Positions 1-7,008 of a DNA stretch of 64,000 bases are shown piece after piece. The first letter of the stretch is position 1. Every line of letters starts with the position of its first letter. The translations under genes and the position numbers were made by a program. Source of the stretch: Streptomyces alanosinicus (GTDB lineage: Bacteria; Actinomycetota; Actinomycetes; Streptomycetales; Streptomycetaceae); assembly GCF_014650595.1 (NCBI RefSeq), contig NZ_BMVG01000018.1:1-64000 (forward strand), read 5' to 3'. The notes under the pieces are model-generated. The model had not been told where the DNA came from. It worked only from the letters and a program-made list of their open reading frames with translations, and made no database searches.

Positions 1-50
1 AGCGTTTTGAAGAACTCGGCCTTCAGCTGGTACAGCGGCGTGCTCACCAT
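1..50 (-). CDS. ArsR-family regulator, N-terminus only (runs off the window)
   Basis: The first 50 bases, read on the minus strand, start with ATG and encode 16 to 17 residues beginning MVSTPLYQLKAEFFKTL. This closely matches the first residues of the complete ArsR regulator at 3744-4085 (MSVPLYQAKAEFFRML), so this is very probably a paralogous winged-helix repressor. The rest, and whatever it controls, lie outside the window. An inverted repeat of the same design as the one upstream of the complete paralogue lies upstream at 227-246. The identification rests on the short match alone. Confidence 0.6.
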   Translation of the reverse strand, partial: MVSTPLYQLKAEFFKT

Positions 51-226
51 GCGGCCCTCTCCCCGGCACGGCACGGCACGACACGGCCTGGTCGGCCGCC
101 GGTCCACTCGGCATCGCGTCCACCCACTCGTCAACGACATGCGCCCCATCCTCGCGCGCGGCACCGGCAGGACCGAACGCGCACCGAGGAGCCAGGCCGC
201 CCATATTCAGCGGTGATGACCTCGCT

Positions 227-246
227 CATTGCTAACATCAGCAATG
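227..246. promoter_or_regulatory. Inverted repeat, probable ArsR operator
   Basis: Perfect inverted repeat CATTGCT - 6 nt - AGCAATG. Its core ATTGC-N8-GCAAT recurs with identical spacing at 4182-4201, upstream of the second ArsR gene. It lies between the ArsR start at 50 and the PhnA-like gene. The repressor-operator assignment is inferred from position and from the shared design. Confidence 0.5.
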
Positions 247-339
247 CTCTCGCTGTCCTTCGGCGGCCATCTCTCGTGGTCGGCTCAGGACAGCGACCGC
301 GGTTGAACGGCGTCGCCGGCCCGGCGGCCGGAGGCCGGT

Positions 340-690
340 TCAGACCTTCTTGACCGCGCTGGACTTCAGCTGCATGGCGCCGAATCCGTCGATCTTGCAG
401 TCGATGTCGTGGCCGTCCGTGCCGTCGACGAGGCGGATATTGCGTACCTTGGTGCCCGCCTTGATTCCGGACGGGCTGCCCTTGACCTTGAGCGTCTTGA
501 CCACCGTCACGGTGTCGCCGTCGGCGAGCAGGTTGCCGACCGAGTCCCTGATCACCCTGTCCCCGCCGGTGTCGGTCGCTGCGGCGGACGGCGACCACTC
601 GTGGCCGCACTCCGGGCAGACGAGCAGCGCGCCCATCTCGTACGAGTACACGCAGGAGCATTCGGGGCAAGGGGGAAGGTTTTCACTCAT
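340..690 (-). CDS. phnA: PhnA/YjdM-family zinc-ribbon protein
   Basis: A 116-residue protein with an N-terminal zinc ribbon made of two Cys pairs (CPEC near residue 8 and CPEC near residue 25) and the PhnA domain, with the typical stretch RDSVGNLLADGDTVTVVKTL followed by KGTKVRNIRL-like sequence. Length fits the family. It was named for phosphonate utilisation, but members occur widely without phosphonate genes and the biochemical role is not settled; none are visible here. It stands alone: 50 nt upstream of its start is the end of the STAS reading frame, on the same strand, so read-through from the SulP operon is possible. No strong ribosome site is visible. Confidence 0.9.
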   Translation of the reverse strand: MSENLPPCPECSCVYSYEMGALLVCPECGHEWSPSAAATDTGGDRVIRDSVGNLLADGDTVTVVKTLKVKGSPSGIKAGTKVRNIRLVDGTDGHDIDCKIDGFGAMQLKSSAVKKV

Positions 691-739
691 GGGTCCAGTG
701 TCTTTCTTTCAGTGAGCCGATACGAATGTGAGGCGGGTG

Positions 740-1134
740 TCAGGCGGGCCAGCCGTCGGTGCGCCACTCCTGCTGCCCCTGTGCGACCGCGTCCGGTACT
801 CGTCCGTGGGCGGCGAGGGCTGCGGTCAGGTCGCAGTGGACGGGGATGTCGGGGCAGTCGCCGGCCGGGACGAGCGAGCCGTCGGCGGGTATGGCGGCCA
901 GTTCCAGGCTCCGCCCGGCATCGGCGAGGCGGCGGCCGGCGTCGGTGATGGCCAGCTGGCCCTCGGCGGACCAGCCACGCAGCTCGGACAGGTCCAGGAC
1001 GACCGGCCCGGTGCCCCGGGCGACGACCCAGCCGTCGCACCGCTGAAGCGGCGCACCGCCTCCGGGCCGAGATAGCCGGCGACGGAGAGGACGCCGAGAT
1101 CCTGCTCGATGGTGTAACGCCAGTCGATCGTCAT
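740..1134 (-). pseudogene. STAS-domain protein, frameshifted
   Basis: Two reading frames join into one STAS (anti-sigma-antagonist-like) protein. The first runs from the ATG at 1134 (MTIDWRYTIEQDLGVLSVAGYLGPEAVRRF) and the second from about 1040 to 740 (WVVARGTGPVVLDLSELRGW, then SAEGQLAITDAGRRL). At about 1040-1046 one base appears to be missing (GGT GCG AC- GGC TGG), which breaks the frame. The sequence on both sides is well conserved in style, so this is a fresh mutation or a sequencing error. STAS proteins bind and antagonise HATPase-type kinases, and such a kinase is encoded 45 nt upstream. It is the last gene of the SulP operon. Confidence 0.75.
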
Positions 1135-1178
1135 ACGGGGAACTTCCTTGTGCTGCTGCGGGATGGGACAGGCTGAGG

Positions 1179-1604
1179 TCACAGGGGCAAGGTGATCCAG
1201 ACGCTCTTGCCCTTGCCGTCGGCGTCCGCGCGGACGACCGCGGTACCTCCCAGGCCGAGGACAAGCTCCATCACGGTGCCCAGACCACCGGCACCCGTTC
1301 CGGTCACCGCGCCGAAGAGCGGCGGCTGATAGGGGTGGCGGTCATGGACGGCGAAGGCCAGGCAGTCCCTGCCCGCGGCGTAGAACACGGTGAGCCGCGG
1401 GGACAGGACGGCGGCGTGCCGCACGCTGTTGGTGACCAGCTCACTCAGGATCAGCAGGGCCGGATCCACGGTGGGATGCCGCAGCCCGATGTCCCACTCC
1501 AGCAGGATCTGCTCAGCAGTCTGACGGGCCACGCGGACCGCCCCCGGTACGGCGGGCAGGGTGAGCACGTGGCGGTGCGGCAGCGCCTCCAGCTGCGTGG
1601 TCAC
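1179..1604 (-). CDS. HATPase-fold (anti-sigma factor-like) kinase
   Basis: About 141 residues, starting at GTG 1604, which overlaps the stop of the preceding oxidase gene by four bases (GTGA). This start is chosen over longer in-frame extensions. The GHKL ATPase core is visible: LILSELVTNSVRHA (N box), then VHDRHPYQPPL (D box) and GTGAGGLGTVMELV (G box), ending VWITLPL. Streptomyces has many such stand-alone ATPases that phosphorylate STAS antagonists or bind sigma factors. The neighbouring STAS frame is the obvious partner. Its inclusion in a transporter operon is unusual. Confidence 0.85.
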   Translation of the reverse strand: MTTQLEALPHRHVLTLPAVPGAVRVARQTAEQILLEWDIGLRHPTVDPALLILSELVTNSVRHAAVLSPRLTVFYAAGRDCLAFAVHDRHPYQPPLFGAVTGTGAGGLGTVMELVLGLGGTAVVRADADGKGKSVWITLPL

Positions 1605-2014
1605 TGTTTCCCCGTTCCCCGGACAAGGCGGAAACCGGTGACCGTCTGCGGGTGGACGCGCACGAGCGTGTCGTGCGGGCCGTGCGTCCAGCCGGACAAG
1701 GTGCGCAGGTAGTGGGCGGCCTCGTCCGGATCGGTGATCACCTCGGCCGGTCCGGACGCGGTCACCGTCCAGCCGGTGCCGAGGGCTTCCTGGATGTCGT
1801 CGGCCTGGTAGGTCGCGCTCAGCGGAACGGCGGCAGGCTGGATGGGGGTCCGCACGATGAGCCGGCCGTACTCCCACACGTGCCGGGCGAGCCGTACGAC
1901 CGTCACCTCACGCTGCACGAACACCAGCCGCCCCAGCTCCGCGGCTTCCAGCAGCCACACCGCTTCCGCGCCGGAGACCTCGACCATGCGCGGGGTGCTG
2001 GAGGGTGCGCTCAT
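1601..2014 (-). CDS. Pyridoxamine 5'-phosphate oxidase-family (FMN-binding split barrel) protein
   Basis: A 137-residue protein resembling the PPOX-like flavin-binding family: AEAVWLLEAAELGRLVFVQ at the N-terminus corresponds to the usual 'L...GRLA' first strand, and GTGWTVTASGPAEVITDPDEA to the 'GWSVVVRG.A..V.D' strand. These small proteins typically bind FMN or F420 and reduce or sense small molecules; the substrate cannot be told. Its start overlaps the stop of the SulP gene by four bases (ATGA), and its own stop overlaps the next gene, so translation is coupled along the operon. Confidence 0.85.
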   Translation of the reverse strand: MSAPSSTPRMVEVSGAEAVWLLEAAELGRLVFVQREVTVVRLARHVWEYGRLIVRTPIQPAAVPLSATYQADDIQEALGTGWTVTASGPAEVITDPDEAAHYLRTLSGWTHGPHDTLVRVHPQTVTGFRLVRGTGKQ

Positions 2015-3747
2015 CGGATGGTTTCCTCGCTGCTGTCGGCGCTCATCGGGCTCGTCCTCTGGGCGGGGACAGCGGGCAGGACTCCGGCCGTCTCCAGGTG
2101 ATCGCGGGCGGCACGGATCGCCCCCGGTGTGGTGGCGTACTCCCCTCCCTCGCGCCGCAGCAGCTCCAGCGCGCCGACGGAGTCAAGGACCTGCCGCTGA
2201 CCGGGACGTATCCCCGAGGCCAGGACGAGGGTCCCGCGCCGGTGCAGCTTCTCCACCGCGTCCTTCAGGACCAGGGCACCGGTTGCGTCCATCGTCGACA
2301 CCCGCGACATCCGCAGGATCACCACCCGGACGTCGGCGACCTCGGTCAGCTCCAGCAGGAAGCGGTGCGCGGCTGCGAAGAACAGCGGACCGTCGATCCG
2401 GTAGGCGACGATGTGCTCGGCCAGCAGCTGATGCTCCTCGGCGCTGTGATCGCCCCGGTCGAGGGGCACCTGGTCGAAGCGGGCCTGCTTGGCCACCGCC
2501 CGCAGCGCGAGAGCGCCGGCGACGACCAGGCCGATGATGACGGCGTACACCAGGTCCAGAGCCAGCGTCGCCGCCGCCGTCAGGACGAGTATCACCGCGT
2601 CGGACCGCGTCGCCTTCGCCATCGCCTTCAGCGAGCCGACCTCGACCATGCGGATCGCGGTGGCCAGCAGCACGCCTGCCAGAGCCGCCAGCGGGATCTT
2701 CGACACCAGGGGCGCCGCCGCAAAGACGATCACCGCCAGGACGGCGGCATGGGTGAGGGCAGCCAGCCGGGAGCCCGCGCCCGTGCGGACATTGACAGCA
2801 GTACGGGCGATCGCGCCGGTGGCCGGGACGCCGCCGAACAGCGGGGCGGCGATGTTGGCCAGACCCTGGCCGAACAGCTCCCGGTCCGGATCGTGCCGCT
2901 GCCCCACCGTCATCGCGTCGGCGGCGGCCGCGGACATCAGCGACTCCAGCGCGGCCAGCGCGGCCACCGCCACCGCTGGGGCGAGCAGCGAGCCGAGCGA
3001 GCCGAGGTGGAGGAAGGAGAGGGAGGGCGCGGGAAGTCCCGCTGGTAGGTCGCCGATCGGCTTCACGTCCAGGTGGGCGACCTGGGCCACGACCGTGGCG
3101 GCGATCACGGCGACAATGGAGAACGGCACCGTCGGCCGCCACCGTGCACCGGCCAGCATGAATACGACCACGGCAGCGGCGAGGCCGACGGCGGTCCAGT
3201 GCGGGGTTTTGATGAATTCGTCGATCGCATGCCAGGTGACGACGAGTACCTTGTCACCGTCGGGCTTGGGCACGCCGAGCGCGTTCGGCACCTGCTGGAG
3301 CCCGATCACTGCGGCGATGCCGAGGGTGAAGCCCTCGATCACGGGCGCCGGCACGTACTGCATATAACGACCGGCCCTGAGCATGGAGAGGACGACGAGC
3401 ATCACGCCGGCCATCAGACCCACCGTGAGTACGGCGGTCTGACCGTACTGGGCGACGATCGGCACCAGGACCACCGTCATCGCGCCGGTCGGCCCCGACA
3501 CCTGCAGATTCGAACCGCCGAACACGGCAGCCAGCGCGCCGGCGATCACGGCGGTCGCCAGGCCCGCCTCGGCACCGAGACCGGACGACACCCCGAAACC
3601 CAGGGCGAGGGGCAGCGCCACGATGGCCACCGTGAGTCCGGCGAGCAGGTCCCGGCGCGGATCGCGCCCAACCTGCGCCAGATCGGAGCGGGAGGGCAAC
3701 AGCGACGTGATCCGCGCCCGGACCGTCCGGGCAAGGGTCATGTTCAT
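2011..3747 (-). CDS. SulP/SLC26-family anion transporter with C-terminal STAS domain
   Basis: A 578-residue membrane protein. The SulP signature is visible near residues 30-95 (LTVAIVALPLALGFGVSSG and later SGPTGAMTVVL), followed by about a dozen hydrophobic segments to roughly residue 420 and a cytoplasmic STAS domain at about 440-555 containing MDATGALVLKDAV. Family members move sulfate, bicarbonate or other anions; the substrate cannot be read from sequence. No carbonic anhydrase domain is fused. Start ATG 3747 overlaps the arsR stop (ATGA), and the downstream oxidase overlaps its end. The same operon encodes a separate HATPase and STAS protein, suggesting regulation through STAS phosphorylation or binding (inference). 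Confidence 0.93.
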   Translation of the reverse strand: MNMTLARTVRARITSLLPSRSDLAQVGRDPRRDLLAGLTVAIVALPLALGFGVSSGLGAEAGLATAVIAGALAAVFGGSNLQVSGPTGAMTVVLVPIVAQYGQTAVLTVGLMAGVMLVVLSMLRAGRYMQYVPAPVIEGFTLGIAAVIGLQQVPNALGVPKPDGDKVLVVTWHAIDEFIKTPHWTAVGLAAAVVVFMLAGARWRPTVPFSIVAVIAATVVAQVAHLDVKPIGDLPAGLPAPSLSFLHLGSLGSLLAPAVAVAALAALESLMSAAAADAMTVGQRHDPDRELFGQGLANIAAPLFGGVPATGAIARTAVNVRTGAGSRLAALTHAAVLAVIVFAAAPLVSKIPLAALAGVLLATAIRMVEVGSLKAMAKATRSDAVILVLTAAATLALDLVYAVIIGLVVAGALALRAVAKQARFDQVPLDRGDHSAEEHQLLAEHIVAYRIDGPLFFAAAHRFLLELTEVADVRVVILRMSRVSTMDATGALVLKDAVEKLHRRGTLVLASGIRPGQRQVLDSVGALELLRREGGEYATTPGAIRAARDHLETAGVLPAVPAQRTSPMSADSSEETIR

Positions 3748-4085
3748 CGGGCGGTGACCTCGGCTTCCCGCAGCTCGGCCAGCAGCTCGTTCCGCCCGGC
3801 GAGCATCTCGGTCAGGATTCGCCGCGCGGCCTTCATCAGGTCCGCGACATCGCCGCCGGCCAGCTCGTAGACGACGGTCGAGCCCTCACGGACGGAGGTG
3901 ACGATCCCCGAGCGGCGCAACACCGCCAGCTGCTGGGACAAGCTGGAAGGCTCCACCTCGATGGCGGCCAGCAGCTCCCGCACCGGCATCGGCCCATCCT
4001 GCAGCAGCTCCAGCACCCGGATCCGGACCGGGTGCCCCAGCATCCGGAAGAACTCGGCCTTCGCCTGGTACAGCGGAACCGACAC
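3744..4085 (-). CDS. ArsR-family winged-helix repressor
   Basis: 113 residues with a typical ArsR/SmtB fold: FFRMLGHPVRIRVLELLQDG, then the recognition region VEPSSLSQQLAVLRRSGIV and the wing TSVREGSTVVYELA. No cysteine cluster (CVC) for metal binding is visible, so it may sense something other than a thiophilic metal. It is the first gene of the SulP operon; its stop overlaps the transporter start. The inverted repeat at 4182-4201 sits about 100 nt upstream of its ATG and is the likely autoregulatory operator. A truncated close paralogue sits at the left window edge. Confidence 0.92.
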   Translation of the reverse strand: MSVPLYQAKAEFFRMLGHPVRIRVLELLQDGPMPVRELLAAIEVEPSSLSQQLAVLRRSGIVTSVREGSTVVYELAGGDVADLMKAARRILTEMLAGRNELLAELREAEVTAR

Positions 4086-4181
4086 GACCCCTCAGCTTCC
4101 CTCACACAGCCCCACCGGGGCGTGACACACAGAAGCCGTGCCCACGGCTACGTGCGAGCACAACAGACACAGCATCTAACC

Positions 4182-4201
4182 AATTGCGAAATTTTGCAAT
4201 T
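4182..4201. promoter_or_regulatory. Inverted repeat upstream of arsR, probable operator
   Basis: AATTGC - GAAATTTT - GCAATT, an AT-rich perfect inverted repeat in an otherwise GC-rich region, 97 nt upstream of the ArsR start. The core ATTGC-N8-GCAAT is identical in arm sequence and spacing to the repeat at 227-246. ArsR proteins usually bind such AT-rich imperfect palindromes. Binding is inferred. Confidence 0.6.
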
Positions 4202-4239
4202 CAGCTATCTGGCTTGTTGTGGTTTGCGGGAGTGGGTAC

Positions 4240-4458
4240 CTATGTCCTGTTGGGCCAGTCGTATGGCCCGCCGCCGCGCCACTCGATCAGCGCGGGGTCG
4301 TCGATCGCGGTGTCGGCGGTCGGCAGGCCCGCCTGGTGCAGGAATTCGAGCACGTCGAACAGGCTGTAGGCAGCACCCATGGGCTCACTGCGGATCGTCA
4401 CCCGCCGCCCGCCGTCCTGCGCGGGCGGGAGCACAACCACCGGAGGCCGCCCGTCCAT
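4240..4458 (-). CDS. Small conserved hypothetical protein
   Basis: From ATG 4458 this frame encodes 72 residues. They begin MDGRPPVVVLPPAQDGGRRVT, continue with YSLFDVLEFLHQAGL and end DDPALIEWRGGGPYDWPNRT. It has the look of a short Streptomyces protein family with the pattern 'DRPPVVV.PP..GGRRV...LGL..DLLEFLRRAGL....DDP.LVEWRGG' (from memory, not searched). No function is known to me. It is convergent with nothing and stands alone between the arsR promoter and the next small gene. Confidence 0.6.
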   Translation of the reverse strand: MDGRPPVVVLPPAQDGGRRVTIRSEPMGAAYSLFDVLEFLHQAGLPTADTAIDDPALIEWRGGGPYDWPNRT

Positions 4459-4691
4459 GACACCAGCATGCGCCGGAAAAAGGCCTGTGGCACCCAGCCG
4501 CGCAGACCTGACTGGACACGCAGGCGTGGGAGGGGTGCGTGACGGGCACGACTGAATGGGCAGCCGCACCTGGCAGAAGCCGGGCGGCGGCCACCGGGCC
4601 CTGGGCGAGACGCGTGCCGTCATCAGACGGCGGGAGGAAAGGGCCGCCCGGCCCCACCCTTTACCGCGGGTGGGCCTGCGACCCGGAAGGG

Positions 4692-4853
4692 CTACTCGCT
4701 GTTCACTTCCGCGTCAATGTCAGGGATTTTCTGGGCTGCAGCTTCCCCAGACGAGGCTTCGCTGGCGGCTTCCTCGGCAACAGGCACCGTCACGTCAGGG
4801 CCCACGTCCCCGACGAGGTCCTTGGGCGCGACTCCTCCAGACCAATCTGGCAT
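4692..4853 (-). CDS. Small acidic protein of unknown function
   Basis: 53 residues starting at ATG 4853, preceded by a good ribosome site (AAAGGATC, 6 nt spacing). The protein starts MPDWSGGVAPKDLVGDVGPD and continues with an Ala/Glu-rich stretch ending IPDIDAEVNSE. It has no cysteine, no signal peptide and no membrane segment. I do not recognise the family. The good ribosome site and the amino-acid composition favour a real gene, but a chance frame cannot be excluded. Confidence 0.4.
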   Translation of the reverse strand: MPDWSGGVAPKDLVGDVGPDVTVPVAEEAASEASSGEAAAQKIPDIDAEVNSE

Positions 4854-5214
4854 GGCTGATCCTTTCGGTGATCTCGGGCGTGGATCGGCTCGCAAGCGCG
4901 GTCGGTGCACCGTTCGTGCGGTGAGGCGTACCAGTCTCTCCACGCATCGGCGCGGACCAAACGGTTCCGCCAGAAATGGATAAGTACCCTTCCACCTGCG
5001 GAGAACGGATACGCCTCACCAGGACCGACTGCTCCAGGCGCGCCGCGATCCGCAGCCACTCACGGTGGCCGGTCCCGGCGATGAGGACCGCCCGTCCCGC
5101 CCGACCCGCACCGCGTCCCGTGGGACGGCCATGGCCTGGCGGTGCTGGACACCCTGGCCAGGCACGGTGCGGGGGCGCGGGTCGGACCGGACGGGCGGTG
5201 GTGACCGGGGTGAA
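4854..5214. other. Intergenic stretch, nothing recognised
   Basis: About 360 nt between two small minus-strand genes. Several frames are open, as expected at this GC content, but none has a convincing start, ribosome site or recognisable protein. It probably contains the promoter of the small gene at 4692-4853. Confidence 0.4.
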
Positions 5215-5424
5215 CTACTGGCCGGCCCTGACGTCAGGCTGGACAGCGAGGAGACCGTACTCGGTGGCCGAGGCGGCGGGCGTCACAGCGTTGGCCCTGA
5301 CACTGACTGCCGACGGCTTGGGAGCCGCGGCATGGGCATGCGCGGCAAGTGCGAGGAACGTGGCTCCCGCCAGAGCGGCGGTGGTGATGACCTTGACGGC
5401 ACCGCCGCTGAAGTCTCCGGGCAT
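5215..5424 (-). CDS. Small secreted protein
   Basis: 69 residues from ATG 5424 with a clear ribosome site (AGGAGA, 8 nt upstream). The N-terminus carries a Sec signal peptide: short charged region to VKVITTAALAGATFLALA and a likely cleavage after AHAHA or AHAHAAA. The mature part of about 40 residues (PKPSAVSVRANAVTPAASATEYGLL onwards in pieces) contains no cysteine and is not recognised. It stands alone. A secreted peptide or cell-wall-associated small protein is possible; function unknown. Confidence 0.7.
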   Translation of the reverse strand: MPGDFSGGAVKVITTAALAGATFLALAAHAHAAAPKPSAVSVRANAVTPAASATEYGLLAVQPDVRAGQ

Positions 5425-5639
5425 GATGTGTTCTCCTGTCGGTCGATGTGGACCAGCTGGTGGTGTCTGCGTCTCGTAGCGGCACCGGGCGGCCGTGGAC
5501 GACCTTGATGTGCCGAGTCAGCCTTCTGCTGTCGATGATGTGCACGCCACACGGCGCCCCAACAGCCTTTGCTCTGAGCCGACTCGCTCCTCGGATGCCT
5601 CTGTCACCGTTCATGGGAGATCCTTGTGGCCAACTGTGG

Positions 5640-6331
5640 GCCCAGACGGTCTCCAAGTGGCGGGCCCGGTTCGTCGCCCACCGGCTGGACGGGCTGGGCG
5701 ATGCGCCCCGGCCCGGCCGAGTGCGCACGGTCACCGACGAGCAGGTCGCCGAACTGGTGCGGCTCACCCTCGAGACGAAACCGAGGAATGCTACGCACCG
5801 GTCAACCCGCTCGATGGCCCGTAGGGCCGGAATGTCTCAGTCGACGGTGTCGAGGATCTGGCGGGCGTTCGGCCTGGAGCCGCACCGTAGCGAGTCGTTC
5901 AAGCTGTCCACCGACCTGCTCTTCGTGGACAAGGTGCACGACGTGGTGGGTCTGTACCTCGATCCGCCGGAGAGGGCGCTGGTGCTGTGTGTGGATGAGA
6001 AGTCGCAGATCCAGGCGCTGGACCGGTCACAGCCGGTGCTGCCGATGATGCCCGGGGTGCCCGGGGTGCCCGAGCGGCGCAGCCACGACTACCTGCGTGC
6101 GGGCACCACCACCCTGTTCGCCGCTTTGGATGCGGCGAACGGGAAGGTGATCGGCTCGCTCCACCGCCGCCACCGCACCGCGGAGTTCAAGAAGTTCCCT
6201 GCCGAGCTCGACCGTGAGGTCCCGGCCGGCCTCGACGTGCATCTGATCGTGGACAACTACGGCACCCACAAGACCGAGCCGGTCCGGAGGTGGCTGCTGT
6301 CTCATCCCCGCTTCCACCCGCACTTCACAAG
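5640..6331 (+). mobile_element. IS630-family transposase remnant (both ends missing)
   Basis: Readable from about 5640 (AQTVSKWRARFVAHRLDGLGD) to about 6331 (LLSHPRFHPHF). The first part is the HTH-containing region with RRAGMSQSTVSRIWRAFGLEPHR; then the DDE core appears as VLCVDEKSQIQALDRSQPVL (first Asp) and VDNYGTHKTEPVRRWL (second Asp). The N-terminal HTH start and the C-terminal third, including the final catalytic Glu (usually in a 'SSWLNQVERWF' context), are absent. The open frame continues past both ends into unrelated sequence. No terminal inverted repeats were found. It is not expected to be active. Confidence 0.88.
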
Positions 6332-6838
6332 GCAGTCGGTGTGCTGGTCCCCGGTGCCCGTCGTCCAGTTGAACTGGATCGCCCCGCGGCCTTCCCAAAC
6401 TGCGTTGTACGTACTGAGGCCGTACCAATTGGATGTTGGTCGTCTGGTAACTATCCGACAACTTCCAGCCCCAGAAGTTGTCCCACTCGACTGAATCGGA
6501 GTGGCCCCAGCAGCCGGTGTACGCGGCGGCCACGCGCCCCGTGTTTGGGTTTGGGCTCGCGGTGGAGATGCGGTGCACCTTTGGTGCGCCGTACGGCCTG
6601 GTGGCGAGTGTGAACAGCCCCTTCTCCTTGAGGGCGAGAGCGTCAAGGGCCGCCTTCGGGTTGGGAGAGTTGTAGACGTGTCTCACCAGCGCCTGCATCG
6701 CCGCCATCGACGGCGTACGGGTGGCGCCCGTGGCGGCTGTGACCGCCGTGGCACTTGCCGGCACCGCTGCGGCGGCGCGCCGCTTGCGAGAACGCCTCCG
6801 GCTATGGCGAGCGCGGCGAGCTTGCTACGAAGAATCAC
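6302..6838 (-). pseudogene. Secreted protein gene, frameshifted and truncated
   Basis: Starting at GTG 6838 with a good ribosome site (AGAGAAAGG), a signal peptide is encoded (ILRSKLAALAIAGGVLASGA). A one-base frame change near 6785 leads into VPASATAVTAATGATRTPS and a mature region with SPNPKAALDALALKEKG and CWGHSDSVEWDNFWGWKLSD. A second frame change near 6428 (ATC CAA T TGG TAC) leads into WYGLSTYNAVWEGRGAIQFN. Its last residues run into the IS630 remnant at about 6331, so the 3' end is probably lost. Not recognised as any named family; Trp-rich secreted protein. Confidence 0.6.
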
Positions 6839-7008
6839 GGCTTTGCCTTTCTCTGAAGCACAGTGCAAAGACGAGGTCGGTAAGCCCAGGCTGTCGCAAG
6901 GAGCCGGGTGAAGTCCTGTTTCCCGCACGAACCCGTACACCCCGCTCCTAGACTCGCTTGTCAGGGGCACAACTTCATGGGCGCATCCTGGTTGAGCAGC
7001 GAGGGTCC

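Noticed and set aside
2005..3870. Long open frames opposite the SulP gene
   Set aside because: They are the usual GC-rich antisense shadows; their sequences are Gly/Arg/His-rich without any domain, while the minus frame is a clear SulP protein.
4692..4853. The 53-residue acidic ORF as a RiPP precursor
   Set aside because: It has no Cys/Ser/Thr-rich core, and no cyclase, protease or radical-SAM gene is nearby.
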